This document shows positions 17,145 through 25,423 of a DNA stretch of 64,000 nucleotides, piece after piece. Source of the DNA: JBEVOS01 sp964563395 (GTDB lineage Bacteria; Pseudomonadota; Alphaproteobacteria; Caulobacterales; Aquidulcibacteraceae). The notes beneath the pieces were generated by a model, which saw only the letters and a list, made by a program, of their open reading frames with translations, was not told the origin of the DNA and made no database searches. Where the stretch lies: the NCBI GenBank assembly GCA_964563395.1, contig CAZLWK010000017.1, positions 4,540-68,539 on the forward strand, read 5' to 3'. The translations under genes were made by a program, and so were the position numbers. The first letter of the stretch is position 1. The number at the start of each line of letters is the position of its first letter.

Positions 17145-18938
17145 TCAGGCCGCCCAGGACGCCGCCGGCGGCGCAGCGCCGAGCACGCGTGTGATTTCGT
17201 CAATCACGCCAGGCGCGGTCAAGGGCAGCGCGATGCAGCCGGCGACGTGATGGGCCGCGCATTCCGCGCGCATGGCGGGGCTGGCCACGTCGAGCATGGC
17301 GATGACGCGCGTGCGCGCATCGCGCCCATCCTCGTTCAACAGCGCGGCGATATCGAACGCGTCGAGATCGTCCGTGCGCTGGTCGGCGATGACAAGGTCG
17401 TACGCGCTTTGCGTCAGCATCTCGATCGCACGCGCGCCGCTTTCGGCCATGTCGTAGCGCAGCGCGGTGGCGTCCAGGATGGCGGCCATGACGCGCCGCT
17501 CATGCGGACGCGCCTGCACGACCAAGACGCGCGGCGCGCTCTGGCTGGGCGCGGTCTCGGTGCTGGCTTCGACGATCTCCGCCTCGATCACGAGCGAGAA
17601 CAGAGAGCCCTGCTGCGGCGCGCTCTTGGCGCCGAGACGCGCGCCCATGAGCCGCGCGAGCTTGGCGCTGATGGCGAGACCCAAGCCCTTGGGCGTCGCG
17701 CCCTGGCCCGCTTCGCCGAGCGCCGCGGCCAATTCGGCGCGCGACATGCCAACGCCGGTATCGGCCACGGCGAAGCCGAGCCGCACATAGCCGTCGCGCG
17801 CGCTGGGCGCAGCCTGCAGGCGCACGCGTACGCCGCCATTCTGTGTGAATTTGAGGGCGTTCGAGACGAGGTTATAAAGGACCTGCCGCACGCGCAGACC
17901 GTCGAGCACGACGCGCGCGGGCGTCTGCTCGGAAATATCCACGAAAAATTCGAGCCCCTTCTCCTCCGCTTGCGCGCGGAAGGCGGAGGCGACGCTGCGC
18001 ACGAGCGCGCGCGGATCGGTGGGACGCGTTTCGATGCGCACGCGGCCGCTCGCGATGTTTTCCAGATCCACCAGATCGTCCAGCACGGCGGCGATGAGTT
18101 CGCTTGAATCGATCAGCGTGTTCGCCTCAAGCCGCGCTTCGGCTGGCAATTCCCTGCGACGCAAGCTTTCGGCAGCGCCCGTCAGCGCCGCCATCGGCGT
18201 TCTGATCTCCTGGCGCATCAGCGCGATGAAATCGGCGCGCGCGCCGGCGGCCTCCTTCACCGCGCGGCGCGCCTCCAGCACGGCCTCCTGCGTGCGCAGC
18301 ATCGCCGCGTCCGCCGCGCGCATCGAACGCCAGACGGTCAGCGCGTTCCAGGTGAGCAGCAGAACCGCGAAAGCCGGCGCAAGCTCGATCATGGGATCGC
18401 CGCCGCCGCGCAGCCGCAATTCGACGAAAGGTATGGCGACCAGATAGAGGCAGCCGGGGGCCATCCCCGCCGCCATCAGCAGCGTTGAGCCGCGCAGCGT
18501 CAAAAGCGCGTTGAAGAGCCCGGAGATGAGGGCGAGCGCGGCGAGCGCGTCGCCATGGCGCGGCTCCATCAGCCAGATGATCGGCGCGATCGCGCCGCCA
18601 ATGGCGCTTTGAACGAACGTCCATGTCGCCAGCAGCGGCATGTTCGGCGCGCGCCCTTCTTGGGCGGCGGCGTGGATGGCGCGCATGAAGCGGCGCTCCA
18701 CGATCATGGCGCCGAGAAAAGCCGCGTACCAAAATACCGGCGCCCATGCGCCCAGGACCGCCGTGGCGATCAAGCCGACGGCGGCGGTCACCAGAAGACG
18801 ATCGAGCGCGTTCTTGTGCCGGGTTTCCGCGAGCGCGGCCCAATCCACCGAAACTGGCGCCTCTGACGCCAGCGCGGGGCGCTCGGCCTTGGCCTTTCGC
18901 AGGGAGGGGCGCGCTTTCACGGGGCGGCACTTGAGCAT
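17145..18938 (-). CDS. hybrid histidine-kinase-like protein lacking the phosphoacceptor His
   Basis: A 597-aa membrane protein. Order: basic N-terminus, five to six membrane helices (about 48-220), a DHp-like helix, an HATPase domain (VRQVLYNLVSNALKFTQNGG, then VADTGVGM and GLGLAISAKLARLMGA), and a C-terminal receiver-like domain (about 470-590). The H-box reads ALMRQEIRTPMAAL: the usual His is Gln243 (codon CAG at 18210-18212). The receiver also looks degenerate. Its first strand is VLVVQARPHERR, without the acidic pair, and the Lys position reads IALPL. The Asp in LVIADQR is kept. It is therefore probably unable to autophosphorylate by the normal route and may be a sensor or scaffold. Confidence 0.85.
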   Translation of the reverse strand: MLKCRPVKARPSLRKAKAERPALASEAPVSVDWAALAETRHKNALDRLLVTAAVGLIATAVLGAWAPVFWYAAFLGAMIVERRFMRAIHAAAQEGRAPNMPLLATWTFVQSAIGGAIAPIIWLMEPRHGDALAALALISGLFNALLTLRGSTLLMAAGMAPGCLYLVAIPFVELRLRGGGDPMIELAPAFAVLLLTWNALTVWRSMRAADAAMLRTQEAVLEARRAVKEAAGARADFIALMRQEIRTPMAALTGAAESLRRRELPAEARLEANTLIDSSELIAAVLDDLVDLENIASGRVRIETRPTDPRALVRSVASAFRAQAEEKGLEFFVDISEQTPARVVLDGLRVRQVLYNLVSNALKFTQNGGVRVRLQAAPSARDGYVRLGFAVADTGVGMSRAELAAALGEAGQGATPKGLGLAISAKLARLMGARLGAKSAPQQGSLFSLVIEAEIVEASTETAPSQSAPRVLVVQARPHERRVMAAILDATALRYDMAESGARAIEMLTQSAYDLVIADQRTDDLDAFDIAALLNEDGRDARTRVIAMLDVASPAMRAECAAHHVAGCIALPLTAPGVIDEITRVLGAAPPAASWAA

Positions 18939-19120
18939 CGATCGGCTGACAGGCCGTTAACGATGCGGGCTTGACCCGACGGGCGGGCGCGGCTTTAGCG
19001 TGCGCCGGGACGGGAGGGCGCACCGGGCGTTCATCCGCCGCTCAGGCGCGTTCGCGAAGTGTGCGAGACATTGACACATTTTAACGCCGCCTGCGGCGTT
19101 CGCCTTGGAGGGACCATTTC

Positions 19121-19774
19121 ATGCATCTGAAAATCCTGGCCTGCGCCGCCGCGCTCATGACGCTCGCCGGCTGCGTTACGGTTGATCCGGTCACCGGGGA
19201 GCGCGATCCTAACCGCGCCGCCACGGGCGCGATCATCGGCGCGATCGGCGGCGCCGCGGCCGGTACGCTCGCGGGCGGGGACGACCGGCGCAACGCCATT
19301 ATCGGCGCCGGCGTGGGCGCGCTCGCGGGCGCGGCGATCGGCGATTACATGGACGATCAGGAACAGACGCTGCGCGCGCGCCTGGCGGGCACCAATGTCG
19401 GCGTGCAGCGCGTCAGCGAGGACCGCATCCTCCTCGTCTTCCCCGCCGATCTCACCTTCGATTTCGACAGCGCGGACGTGAAGCAGGAATTCCGCCCCAC
19501 GCTGCGCAGCACGGCCGGCGTTCTGCGCGACTATCCGCAGACCACGATCGACATCGTGGGTCACGCCGATTCCGTGGGCTCGGACGCATACAATCAGCAG
19601 CTCTCCGAACGGCGGGCGATGGCGGTCGCCACGGTGATGCTGAACAATGGCGTCATCCGCCAGCGCGTGGTGGCCATGGGCCGGGGCGAGAGCGCGCCGA
19701 TCGCCGACAATGCGACGCCTGACGGGCGCGCGCGCAACCGGCGCGTCGAAGTGTTGATCAGCGCGTTCCGCTAA
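19121..19774 (+). CDS. OmpA family lipoprotein with glycine zipper
   Basis: A 217-aa envelope protein. Lipobox LAGC (Cys18) is followed by two Gly-zipper segments (GAIIGAIGGAAAGTLAGG and GAGVGALAGAAIGDYM), then a C-terminal OmpA peptidoglycan-binding domain with FDFDSADV, IVGHADSVGSDAYNQQLSERRA and GRARNRRVEVLI. It is similar to YiaD/ArfA-type proteins that link the outer membrane to peptidoglycan. GGAGGGA upstream supports the start. Confidence 0.92.
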   Translation: MHLKILACAAALMTLAGCVTVDPVTGERDPNRAATGAIIGAIGGAAAGTLAGGDDRRNAIIGAGVGALAGAAIGDYMDDQEQTLRARLAGTNVGVQRVSEDRILLVFPADLTFDFDSADVKQEFRPTLRSTAGVLRDYPQTTIDIVGHADSVGSDAYNQQLSERRAMAVATVMLNNGVIRQRVVAMGRGESAPIADNATPDGRARNRRVEVLISAFR

Positions 19775-19782
19775 AGGAAAGG

Positions 19783-19813
19783 CGGCGCCGGGCGCAGGGA
19801 GCGTCCGGCGCCG
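19783..19813 (+). terminator. GC-rich hairpin after the OmpA-like gene
   Basis: CGGCGCCGGGCGC (19783-19795) pairs with GCGTCCGGCGCCG (19801-19813), 13 bp with one G.U pair in the RNA and a 5-base loop, 9 bases after the stop codon. TGATTTC follows rather than a real T-run. Confidence 0.5.
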
Positions 19814-19820
19814 TGATTTC

Positions 19821-20219
19821 ATGCGCGCCGTCTTTCTTCCTATTGCGATGTTCATGTTGGCGCTGACGGCCTGCGCGCCGCCCAGCGCGCCCGCGCCAAC
19901 CGCCGCCGCGCAGACGCAAGCGCCCGCGCCGATCGTTTTTCGCGCGATCGGCCAAGAGCCGGGCTGGCGCCTTGAGATCGGCGACACGATCGATCTGCTT
20001 TATCGCTATGGCGAAGCGCGCGCGACACTGCCGGCCGCCGCGCCGGACATCTCGCAGGACGGCGTCACGCGCTATGCGGCGTCGAACGACGCGCACACGA
20101 TGACGATCGTCGTCACACCTGCGCCGTGCGAAGACGCGATGAGCGGCCAGCCCTATCCCGCCCGCGTCACCGTGGTGATCGACGGGGAGACGCTGGAAGG
20201 ATGCGGCGGCCCGCCTTAA
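19821..20219 (+). CDS. COG3650-like lipoprotein
   Basis: A 132-aa protein with a lipoprotein signal (MRAVFLPIAMFMLALTAC, Cys18), a short Pro/Ala linker, and a domain with FRAIGQEPGWRLEIGD and PCEDAMSGQPYPARVTVVIDGETLEGCGG, which matches the pattern of a widespread uncharacterised periplasmic family (COG3650). It may be co-transcribed with the OmpA-like gene, although a hairpin lies between them. The function is unknown. Confidence 0.75.
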   Translation: MRAVFLPIAMFMLALTACAPPSAPAPTAAAQTQAPAPIVFRAIGQEPGWRLEIGDTIDLLYRYGEARATLPAAAPDISQDGVTRYAASNDAHTMTIVVTPAPCEDAMSGQPYPARVTVVIDGETLEGCGGPP

Positions 20220-20229
20220 TTGGCCGCCG

Positions 20230-21063
20230 CTAGAGCGCGATCGCGCCGTTCGGCGCATAGAACATCGCGAAGCTCATGAACCGCATCGCGTCCGCCACGC
20301 TCTCGCACTGCGTGCGCACGGCGCATGCGCCGACACGCTCGACGATGGAAAGATAAGCGAGCATTTCGGCGGCGAGCTGCGAGGTTATCTCCAATTCCAG
20401 CGTCACCGGCGGGGCGATGACGAAAGGCGCGGGCCGTGCACGCGCGAGCGCTTCGGCGACGGCGCTCCGCAAGGCGCGCTGCGCTTGGCGCGGCGGCAAC
20501 GATGACGCGGCGCGCCAGCCCAGCGCCTGCTTGGTGGCGTGCAGCACCGCATCGGGCGCGTAGCGCCGCGCATCCGCGAGCGCGCGCTCGTCCCCGCTGA
20601 CGAACAGAACAGGCTTGTCGAACGCGCCGGCGAGCGCGGCGTTGAAATAACCTTCCGAAGCCGACACGCCATTGAGGCGCACATCGCGATAGACCCCGCC
20701 ATGGAATGTGTGGGCGAGCACGCCGCCCGGCGAAGAGGCGGCGTCGTGATAGCCGATGAACACAACGCCCTCGATATCGGGATCGTCGACGCCCTCCATC
20801 TGCAAGAGCGGGCGCGGCCAGGAGCGGATCAGGCGCACATTGTCGGGCAGCTTGTCGGGATCGATATTGTGGGCGTTGCCGTGCCCGTCGGCCACGATCA
20901 CCTCATCAAACCCCGCCGCGAACGCCGCCTCGGCCGCGCAGGACACCTCCGCCGTCATCCATTGGCGCGCCTGCGCCCATTCCCACTTGTCGGGCATCAG
21001 CGCGTTCTGGCTGGCGACGCCGGCGCAGCCCTCGATATCGGCGGAGATGAAGAGCTTTCGCAT
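20230..21063 (-). CDS. M55 family metallopeptidase (DppA-like D-aminopeptidase)
   Basis: A 277-aa protein of the DppA family, zinc-dependent D-aminopeptidases that in Bacillus form a self-compartmentalised decamer. Motifs: SADIEGCAGVAS at the N-terminus (metal-binding Asp/Glu), EVIVADGHGNAHNIDP, GVVFIGYHDAA, HTFHGGVYRDVRLNG, and ASEGYFNAALAG. These match the order of metal ligands in DppA. No signal peptide, so probably cytoplasmic. It is divergent from a cupin gene. The gap between them holds two copies of the cluster operator motif, so it probably belongs to the regulon at 20-31 kb. A likely role is removal of D-residues from peptides. Confidence 0.85.
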   Translation of the reverse strand: MRKLFISADIEGCAGVASQNALMPDKWEWAQARQWMTAEVSCAAEAAFAAGFDEVIVADGHGNAHNIDPDKLPDNVRLIRSWPRPLLQMEGVDDPDIEGVVFIGYHDAASSPGGVLAHTFHGGVYRDVRLNGVSASEGYFNAALAGAFDKPVLFVSGDERALADARRYAPDAVLHATKQALGWRAASSLPPRQAQRALRSAVAEALARARPAPFVIAPPVTLELEITSQLAAEMLAYLSIVERVGACAVRTQCESVADAMRFMSFAMFYAPNGAIAL

Positions 21064-21075
21064 GCGGACACGCCC

Positions 21076-21097
21076 AAAAGATAATCAGATTACTTTT
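21076..21097. promoter_or_regulatory. AT-rich inverted repeat, candidate operator 1
   Basis: The palindrome TAATC-A-GATTA (21082-21092) is flanked by AAAA on the left and TTTT on the right. It lies between the divergent M55 peptidase and cupin genes. Similar sequences occur in front of every other transcription unit of the 20-31 kb cluster. It is best explained as a TetR-type operator. Confidence 0.6.
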
Positions 21098-21120
21098 TAC
21101 TTGCGCAGGCGGTCAATTGA

Positions 21121-21140
21121 AAACATAGTCGGTTTACTTT
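21121..21140. promoter_or_regulatory. AT-rich repeat, candidate operator 2
   Basis: AAAACATAGTCGGTTTACTT matches the cluster motif (AAAACATAA-CGGATTACT in the copy at 27317) with several changes. It ends 10 bases before the cupin ATG, where a bound repressor would block transcription or translation. Confidence 0.5.
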
Positions 21141-21150
21141 CGAGGCGATC

Positions 21151-21678
21151 ATGAATTCCCCGTTCAAGCCCCCGCCCTTGCCGAGCCTCGCCCCCGCGCC
21201 CCTGCACGAGGCGATGCATCTGGCGTTGGACGATCTACCCTTCGTTCCCGTTGGGGACGGATCGCATATCCAATTGCTGCATGTGGATTTGCTGCAGGGA
21301 TTGTGGGTGGTGCGGGTGCGCTTCGAACCCGGCTGCCAGATCGCGCGCCACTACCATACTGGCCCGGTGTTCGCCGTGACCGCGCGCGGGCGCTGGTTCT
21401 ACCGGGAATATCCCGAAACCGTGAACGGGCCCGGCTCCTACCTGTTCGAGCCTGCGGGCTCCGTCCACACGCTGACCGTGCCGCCCGATCAGGAGAGCGA
21501 CACCGAAGTCTGGTTCGCGGTGTTCGGCGCGAACGTGAATTTCGGCGCCGACGGCCAAGTGCTGAACATTCTCGACGCGAACGCGATCCTGGCCGGCTAT
21601 CGGGCGCTGTGCGCCGCCAACGGCCTGAGCGCCGAAAAGGTGATCGTGGCCGGGGCGCCTGACCGGAGCGTGGCGTGA
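21151..21678 (+). CDS. cupin protein of the 2,4'-dihydroxyacetophenone dioxygenase type
   Basis: A 175-aa double-stranded beta-helix protein. The metal-binding cupin motif 1 is visible as GCQIARHYHTGPVFAVTARG (His-x-His and following residues) and motif 2 as GSYLFEPAGSVHTLTVP. This combination and length match the family that includes 2,4'-dihydroxyacetophenone dioxygenase, which cleaves a C-C bond in aryl ketones with iron. The substrate here is unknown. GAGGCG precedes the ATG. The gene lies between two operator-like repeats and upstream of the TonB receptor, so it is probably part of the same regulon. Confidence 0.8.
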   Translation: MNSPFKPPPLPSLAPAPLHEAMHLALDDLPFVPVGDGSHIQLLHVDLLQGLWVVRVRFEPGCQIARHYHTGPVFAVTARGRWFYREYPETVNGPGSYLFEPAGSVHTLTVPPDQESDTEVWFAVFGANVNFGADGQVLNILDANAILAGYRALCAANGLSAEKVIVAGAPDRSVA

Positions 21679-21734
21679 ACGCCACAAAATCGGGCGCCGC
21701 GGGGCCGGCGCGCTCAGCGCCATTGACGGCGTCC

Positions 21735-21759
21735 AAATAACATAATTCAACTATTTTTT
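21735..21759. promoter_or_regulatory. AT-rich repeat, candidate operator 3 (TonB receptor promoter)
   Basis: The 25 bases at 21735-21759 begin AAATAACATAATTCAACTAT and end in a T-run. They share AACATAA and ACTATTTTT with the copy at 27317 and lie 26 bases before the receptor ATG. They form the only AT-rich island in the 107-base gap. Confidence 0.5.
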
Positions 21760-21785
21760 GTGCGATCGCGATCCTGGAGGGCGTC

Positions 21786-23897
21786 ATGGCGGGGAAGATT
21801 TGGATGAAGAGCGCGGCGCGGCTGGCCCTCGGCGGCGCGCTCGCGGCGACGGCTGGTGCGTTCCCGGCGGCGCCGGCCCTGGCCCAAGTCGCGGGCGAGG
21901 AAGAGATCATCGTCACCGCCCGCAAGCGCGAGGAAGCTCTGTTCGATGTGCCCGCGCCGATCAGTGCGGTGACGCAAGAGACGATCTCCAATCTGCGCCT
22001 TCAGGACGCGCGCGACGTGATCGCGCTCGTGCCCACGGCGTTCCTGCAGGAAAACAACGCCGGCACGGCGCGCGACTTCTCCATTCGCGGCGTGTCCACG
22101 CCCACGCTGTTCGCGGAACCCGGCGTCGCCGCTTATGTGGACGAGGTCTATTCCGGCGGCTTCATTTCCTTCCCAACGCAATTTTACGATATCGAGCGCA
22201 TTGAAATTCTGCGCGGTCCGCAAGGCGGGCTCTATGGGCGCAACGCGGTCGGCGGCGCCGTGAGCGTGATCTCGGCCGAACCGTCGAGCGAAATGGACGG
22301 CTATGTGCGCGCCACCGCCGCGCGCTATGACCGCCGCGAACTCGAATTCGCCGCGAATGTGCCGTTTACGCAAACCTTCCAGGCGCGCATCGCCGGCTGG
22401 AGCGTGGTGCAGGACGAGGGCGAATATTTCAATCCGGTCAGCGGGCGCTATCTGGACGCCTCCGATACGGCGGGTCTGCGTGGCACGCTCGCCTGGCGCC
22501 CGACTGAGAATTTCGACCTCACCTTCCTCTATGAGGCGATCGAAGCCGACATTCCCGGCACGTATCTCTTTTTCCCCACGGCCGGCGAAACGCCGGACAA
22601 TGTTGCGCGCAGCGTTCATCCGGAAAACACCTACGGCGCCGAGCGCTACGTGCTGCGCGCCAATTACCGCACCGACATGGGCGATTTCACGCTCATCTAT
22701 GGCGATCGCAGCTACGATCTCGACGGCGTTGAAGACACCGATCTTTCGGCGACGGGCGGCCCGTTCGGCCAGCAAGATCTGACGCGCGAAAACACGGTTG
22801 AAAGCCAATTCGCCGAAGCGCGCTGGCTGTCGCCCGAGTTCGGCCCGGTCAGCCTGCTCGCGGGCCTCACCTATATCGATGAGATCGGCACGGGCGATGT
22901 GTTCGTCGATTTCACGTCCTTTCCGGGCTCAACCTTCGTGACGCAGAACGACCAGACGCTTGAATCCGTCTCGGCATTCATCGAAGCGACCTGGACGCTG
23001 ACCGACACGCTCAGCCTGATCGGGAGCTTGCGCTACACCGAGGACGAAAAGACCGTCGACTTCGTCTATGCGCCGACCGGTCTTGTCACCGCCGTGCTTG
23101 GCGCGGGCCAATCGGCGGCGATCACCGAAACCTTCGACAACACCTCGCCCGGCCTCACCCTCTCCTGGACGCCGAGCGATGCATGGAACCTCTATGCGCG
23201 CGTGCAGACCGGCTTCCGCGCCGGCGGCTATAATTTCAACGTCGCCAATGTCGGCAATCTTCCTTACGAGGAAGAGACCTCGATCAATTACGAGATCGGC
23301 GCCAAGCGGCGCTTCGACGCCGGCTATGTCGCGGCCACGGCCTACGTGCTTGAGCAGGAGGACGTGCTCGTCTCCCTGTTCGATCTGACGGCGCCCTCGC
23401 CCATCGGCGGCTATCTCGACAATGTCGGCGAGGCGCGCACGATCGGCGTCGAACTCGAAGCCTCGGTCGAGCTTTTCGAGGCGCTGACGCTGACGGGCGC
23501 CGTGGGCTGGCTGAACGCCGAATTCACCGACGGTTTCGGCTTTGGCAACACCCCGCTCGACGGCAACGAATTGCCCACCTCGCGCGAATGGACGGGCGCG
23601 GTCACCGCCGCCTATCGCCGCGCGGTGGCGACGAACGCCGATTTCGTGGCGAACCTCTCCTATTCCTATCGCAGCGACGGCTTCCAGGACGTGTTCAATT
23701 CAACGCCGATCGAGGATGCGAGCCTGCTCAATTTCTCCACCGGCGTCGAATTCGGCCATGTCGATATTCTCGCTTTCGTCACCAATGCGCTGGACGATGA
23801 TTACGTGATCGCCACCGGCTTCAATTCCAGCTCCGATCTCGGCGAAACCCGCGCGCCCGGCCAATCTTATGGCGTGACGGCGCGGCTGAAATGGTGA
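21786..23897 (+). CDS. TonB-dependent outer-membrane receptor
   Basis: A 703-aa receptor. Signal peptide (cleavage after APALA, about residue 33), a TonB-box-like EEIIVTARKREEALFDVP, a plug domain (about 45-160) with FSIRGVSTP and IERIEILRGPQGGLYGRNAVGGAV, and a 22-strand barrel ending in Trp (VTARLKW) as expected for outer-membrane insertion by BAM. No carboxypeptidase-like N-terminal domain and no signalling extension. It imports a substrate against a gradient with energy from TonB/ExbBD. The neighbouring peptidase and amino-acid genes suggest a peptide or amide ligand, but iron complexes or aromatics cannot be excluded. Confidence 0.95.
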   Translation: MAGKIWMKSAARLALGGALAATAGAFPAAPALAQVAGEEEIIVTARKREEALFDVPAPISAVTQETISNLRLQDARDVIALVPTAFLQENNAGTARDFSIRGVSTPTLFAEPGVAAYVDEVYSGGFISFPTQFYDIERIEILRGPQGGLYGRNAVGGAVSVISAEPSSEMDGYVRATAARYDRRELEFAANVPFTQTFQARIAGWSVVQDEGEYFNPVSGRYLDASDTAGLRGTLAWRPTENFDLTFLYEAIEADIPGTYLFFPTAGETPDNVARSVHPENTYGAERYVLRANYRTDMGDFTLIYGDRSYDLDGVEDTDLSATGGPFGQQDLTRENTVESQFAEARWLSPEFGPVSLLAGLTYIDEIGTGDVFVDFTSFPGSTFVTQNDQTLESVSAFIEATWTLTDTLSLIGSLRYTEDEKTVDFVYAPTGLVTAVLGAGQSAAITETFDNTSPGLTLSWTPSDAWNLYARVQTGFRAGGYNFNVANVGNLPYEEETSINYEIGAKRRFDAGYVAATAYVLEQEDVLVSLFDLTAPSPIGGYLDNVGEARTIGVELEASVELFEALTLTGAVGWLNAEFTDGFGFGNTPLDGNELPTSREWTGAVTAAYRRAVATNADFVANLSYSYRSDGFQDVFNSTPIEDASLLNFSTGVEFGHVDILAFVTNALDDDYVIATGFNSSSDLGETRAPGQSYGVTARLKW

Positions 23898-23904
23898 AGG
23901 CCGC

Positions 23905-23940
23905 GCGCTGACGGAGCGCCCCGCGCGTCTCCGTCAGCGC
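23905..23940. terminator. bidirectional hairpin between convergent genes
   Basis: GCGCTGACGGAG (23905-23916) and CTCCGTCAGCGC (23929-23940) form a perfect 12-bp stem with a 12-base loop between the TonB receptor and the CMD gene. The right arm includes the CMD stop codon. There is no T-run on either side, so termination is inferred from position and stem strength. Confidence 0.6.
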
Positions 23941-24476
23941 ACCTTCACGCCATCCTTGAAATCGGCGCCTTCGAACGGGATGGCGAAGGTTTCCAGGAAG
24001 TACGCCACCATCGCATAATAGCCCACGGTGACGCAGAGTTCGATCGCCTGCGCCTCGCCGAAGCGCGCGATCACGGCGGCGGCGGTGTCGGGCGCGGCGC
24101 GCTGGTCTCGCACGATTTGCGTCGCGAAGTTGAGCACAAGCCGCTCATCGTCGGTTTGCGCATGGGCGTCGCCATCGGCGCGGGCGGCCGCGATCTGCGC
24201 TGCGCTCATGCCCAGATCACGCCCGATCCGCTCATGATGGCCAAGCTCATAAGCGTTTCCCACAAGATGGGCCGCGCGCAAGATGGCCAGCTCACGCAGC
24301 TTCGCATCGAACGCGCATTGAAACAGCAACGTCTGTCCCATTTCGGCGACGCGTCGGCCGACATGCGGCGCATTCGCCAGCGCGCGAAAGAGATGGATCG
24401 GCGGCATCGCGCTCAAGAAGGCGCGGCTTGCTTCGGTTGGCGCGGTTTCCGCGTTCAGCAAGGGCAACAGATTCAT
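23934..24476 (-). CDS. carboxymuconolactone decarboxylase (CMD/AhpD-like) family protein
   Basis: A 180-aa CMD-fold protein, second copy in the window. The core reads LRELAILRAAHLVGNAYELGHHERIGRDLGMSAAQI, with a GHHER motif and no CxxC, so peroxidase-type activity is unlikely. The ATG at 24476 overlaps the stop of the upstream hydrolase gene (ATGA). It is the last gene of a four-gene coupled operon (PLP enzyme, CPBP protease, hydrolase, CMD). Its role there is not evident. It may act on an acidic intermediate or as a non-enzymatic partner. Confidence 0.85.
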   Translation of the reverse strand: MNLLPLLNAETAPTEASRAFLSAMPPIHLFRALANAPHVGRRVAEMGQTLLFQCAFDAKLRELAILRAAHLVGNAYELGHHERIGRDLGMSAAQIAAARADGDAHAQTDDERLVLNFATQIVRDQRAAPDTAAAVIARFGEAQAIELCVTVGYYAMVAYFLETFAIPFEGADFKDGVKVR

Positions 24477-25423
24477 TGAGAGCTCCCAATTTGATCGGCA
24501 AGGCGGGCGAGCGCGCCGCTGATCTCGCGCGCCAGAAGCGGATCGGACCAGCGATGGCCGGCGGCCGACACGATCTGGAAAGAGGCGCGTGGCCAAGCGC
24601 GCGATAGATCGAAAGCGCCCTTCGGCGGCGTGCACATATCGGCCCGGCCCGCGATGATCGCGCCCGGAACGGCGTCAAGCCGCGACGCATCGCGCAGCAG
24701 CTGACCGGGCGCCAGGAAATATCCATTGGAATCGTAATGCGCATAGACGCGCGCGCTGCCCAGAAGCGCGTGCGCGTCCATCGGTTCGTTCGGCGCGGTG
24801 AACAGATCGAGCAAGGCCGCCTCGGCGGCGAGCACGGCCGCGCCCGCTTGCGCCGCGCGCGCGGCATCCTCGCCAAGAATACGCGCCAGCAGCGCCGCAC
24901 GCGGATCGGCGCGCTCGGCGTCCGACAAGATGGCGTCGCGCGCGGCGAACACATCGGGAAAAACCGCGCGCGCGCCTTCCCAGAGCCAGTCCATATCTTG
25001 CGCGCGCGCGAGAAAGACGCCGCTGACCACCAATCCCGCCACGCGACCCGGATGCGCTTGCGCATAGGCGAGCGCCAGCGTCGATCCCCAAGAACCGCCC
25101 AATACGCACCAGCGCTCGATGCCCAAATGCGCGCGCAGCGCCTCGATGTCGGCGATGAGGTGGCGCGTCGTGTTCGCATGCAGCGCGCCTTCCGGGGTGG
25201 ACCGTCCGCAGCCGCGTTGCTCGAACAGAATGGCTTGATAGCGCGCGGGATCGGCCAGCTGACGATAATAAGGCCGGATCGCGCCGCCGGGCCCGCCATG
25301 GAGGATCAGAAGCGGCGCGCCCGCGCCGCACGTCTCCCAATAGAGCGCATGGCCGTCGCCGACCTGGAGATGGCCGCTCCGCGCGGGCGCGATCGCAGGG
25401 AAGAAGGGCGAATCCGCGCGCAT
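24473..25423 (-). CDS. alpha/beta hydrolase of the proline iminopeptidase (S33) family
   Basis: A 316-aa hydrolase. HGGPGG (residues 42-47, oxyanion loop), FEQRGCGRSTP (the DQRGxGRS-like motif), nucleophile elbow GGSWGS with Ser111, an acid in GRADMCTPP and a His in AAGHRW, all typical of prolyl aminopeptidases, which release N-terminal Pro from peptides. It is cytoplasmic (no signal). The ATG overlaps the CPBP stop by one base (TGATG), and its stop overlaps the CMD start. Some family members instead hydrolyse amides or esters. The context of M55 peptidase and serine hydrolase supports peptide processing. Confidence 0.85.
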   Translation of the reverse strand: MRADSPFFPAIAPARSGHLQVGDGHALYWETCGAGAPLLILHGGPGGAIRPYYRQLADPARYQAILFEQRGCGRSTPEGALHANTTRHLIADIEALRAHLGIERWCVLGGSWGSTLALAYAQAHPGRVAGLVVSGVFLARAQDMDWLWEGARAVFPDVFAARDAILSDAERADPRAALLARILGEDAARAAQAGAAVLAAEAALLDLFTAPNEPMDAHALLGSARVYAHYDSNGYFLAPGQLLRDASRLDAVPGAIIAGRADMCTPPKGAFDLSRAWPRASFQIVSAAGHRWSDPLLAREISGALARLADQIGSSQ

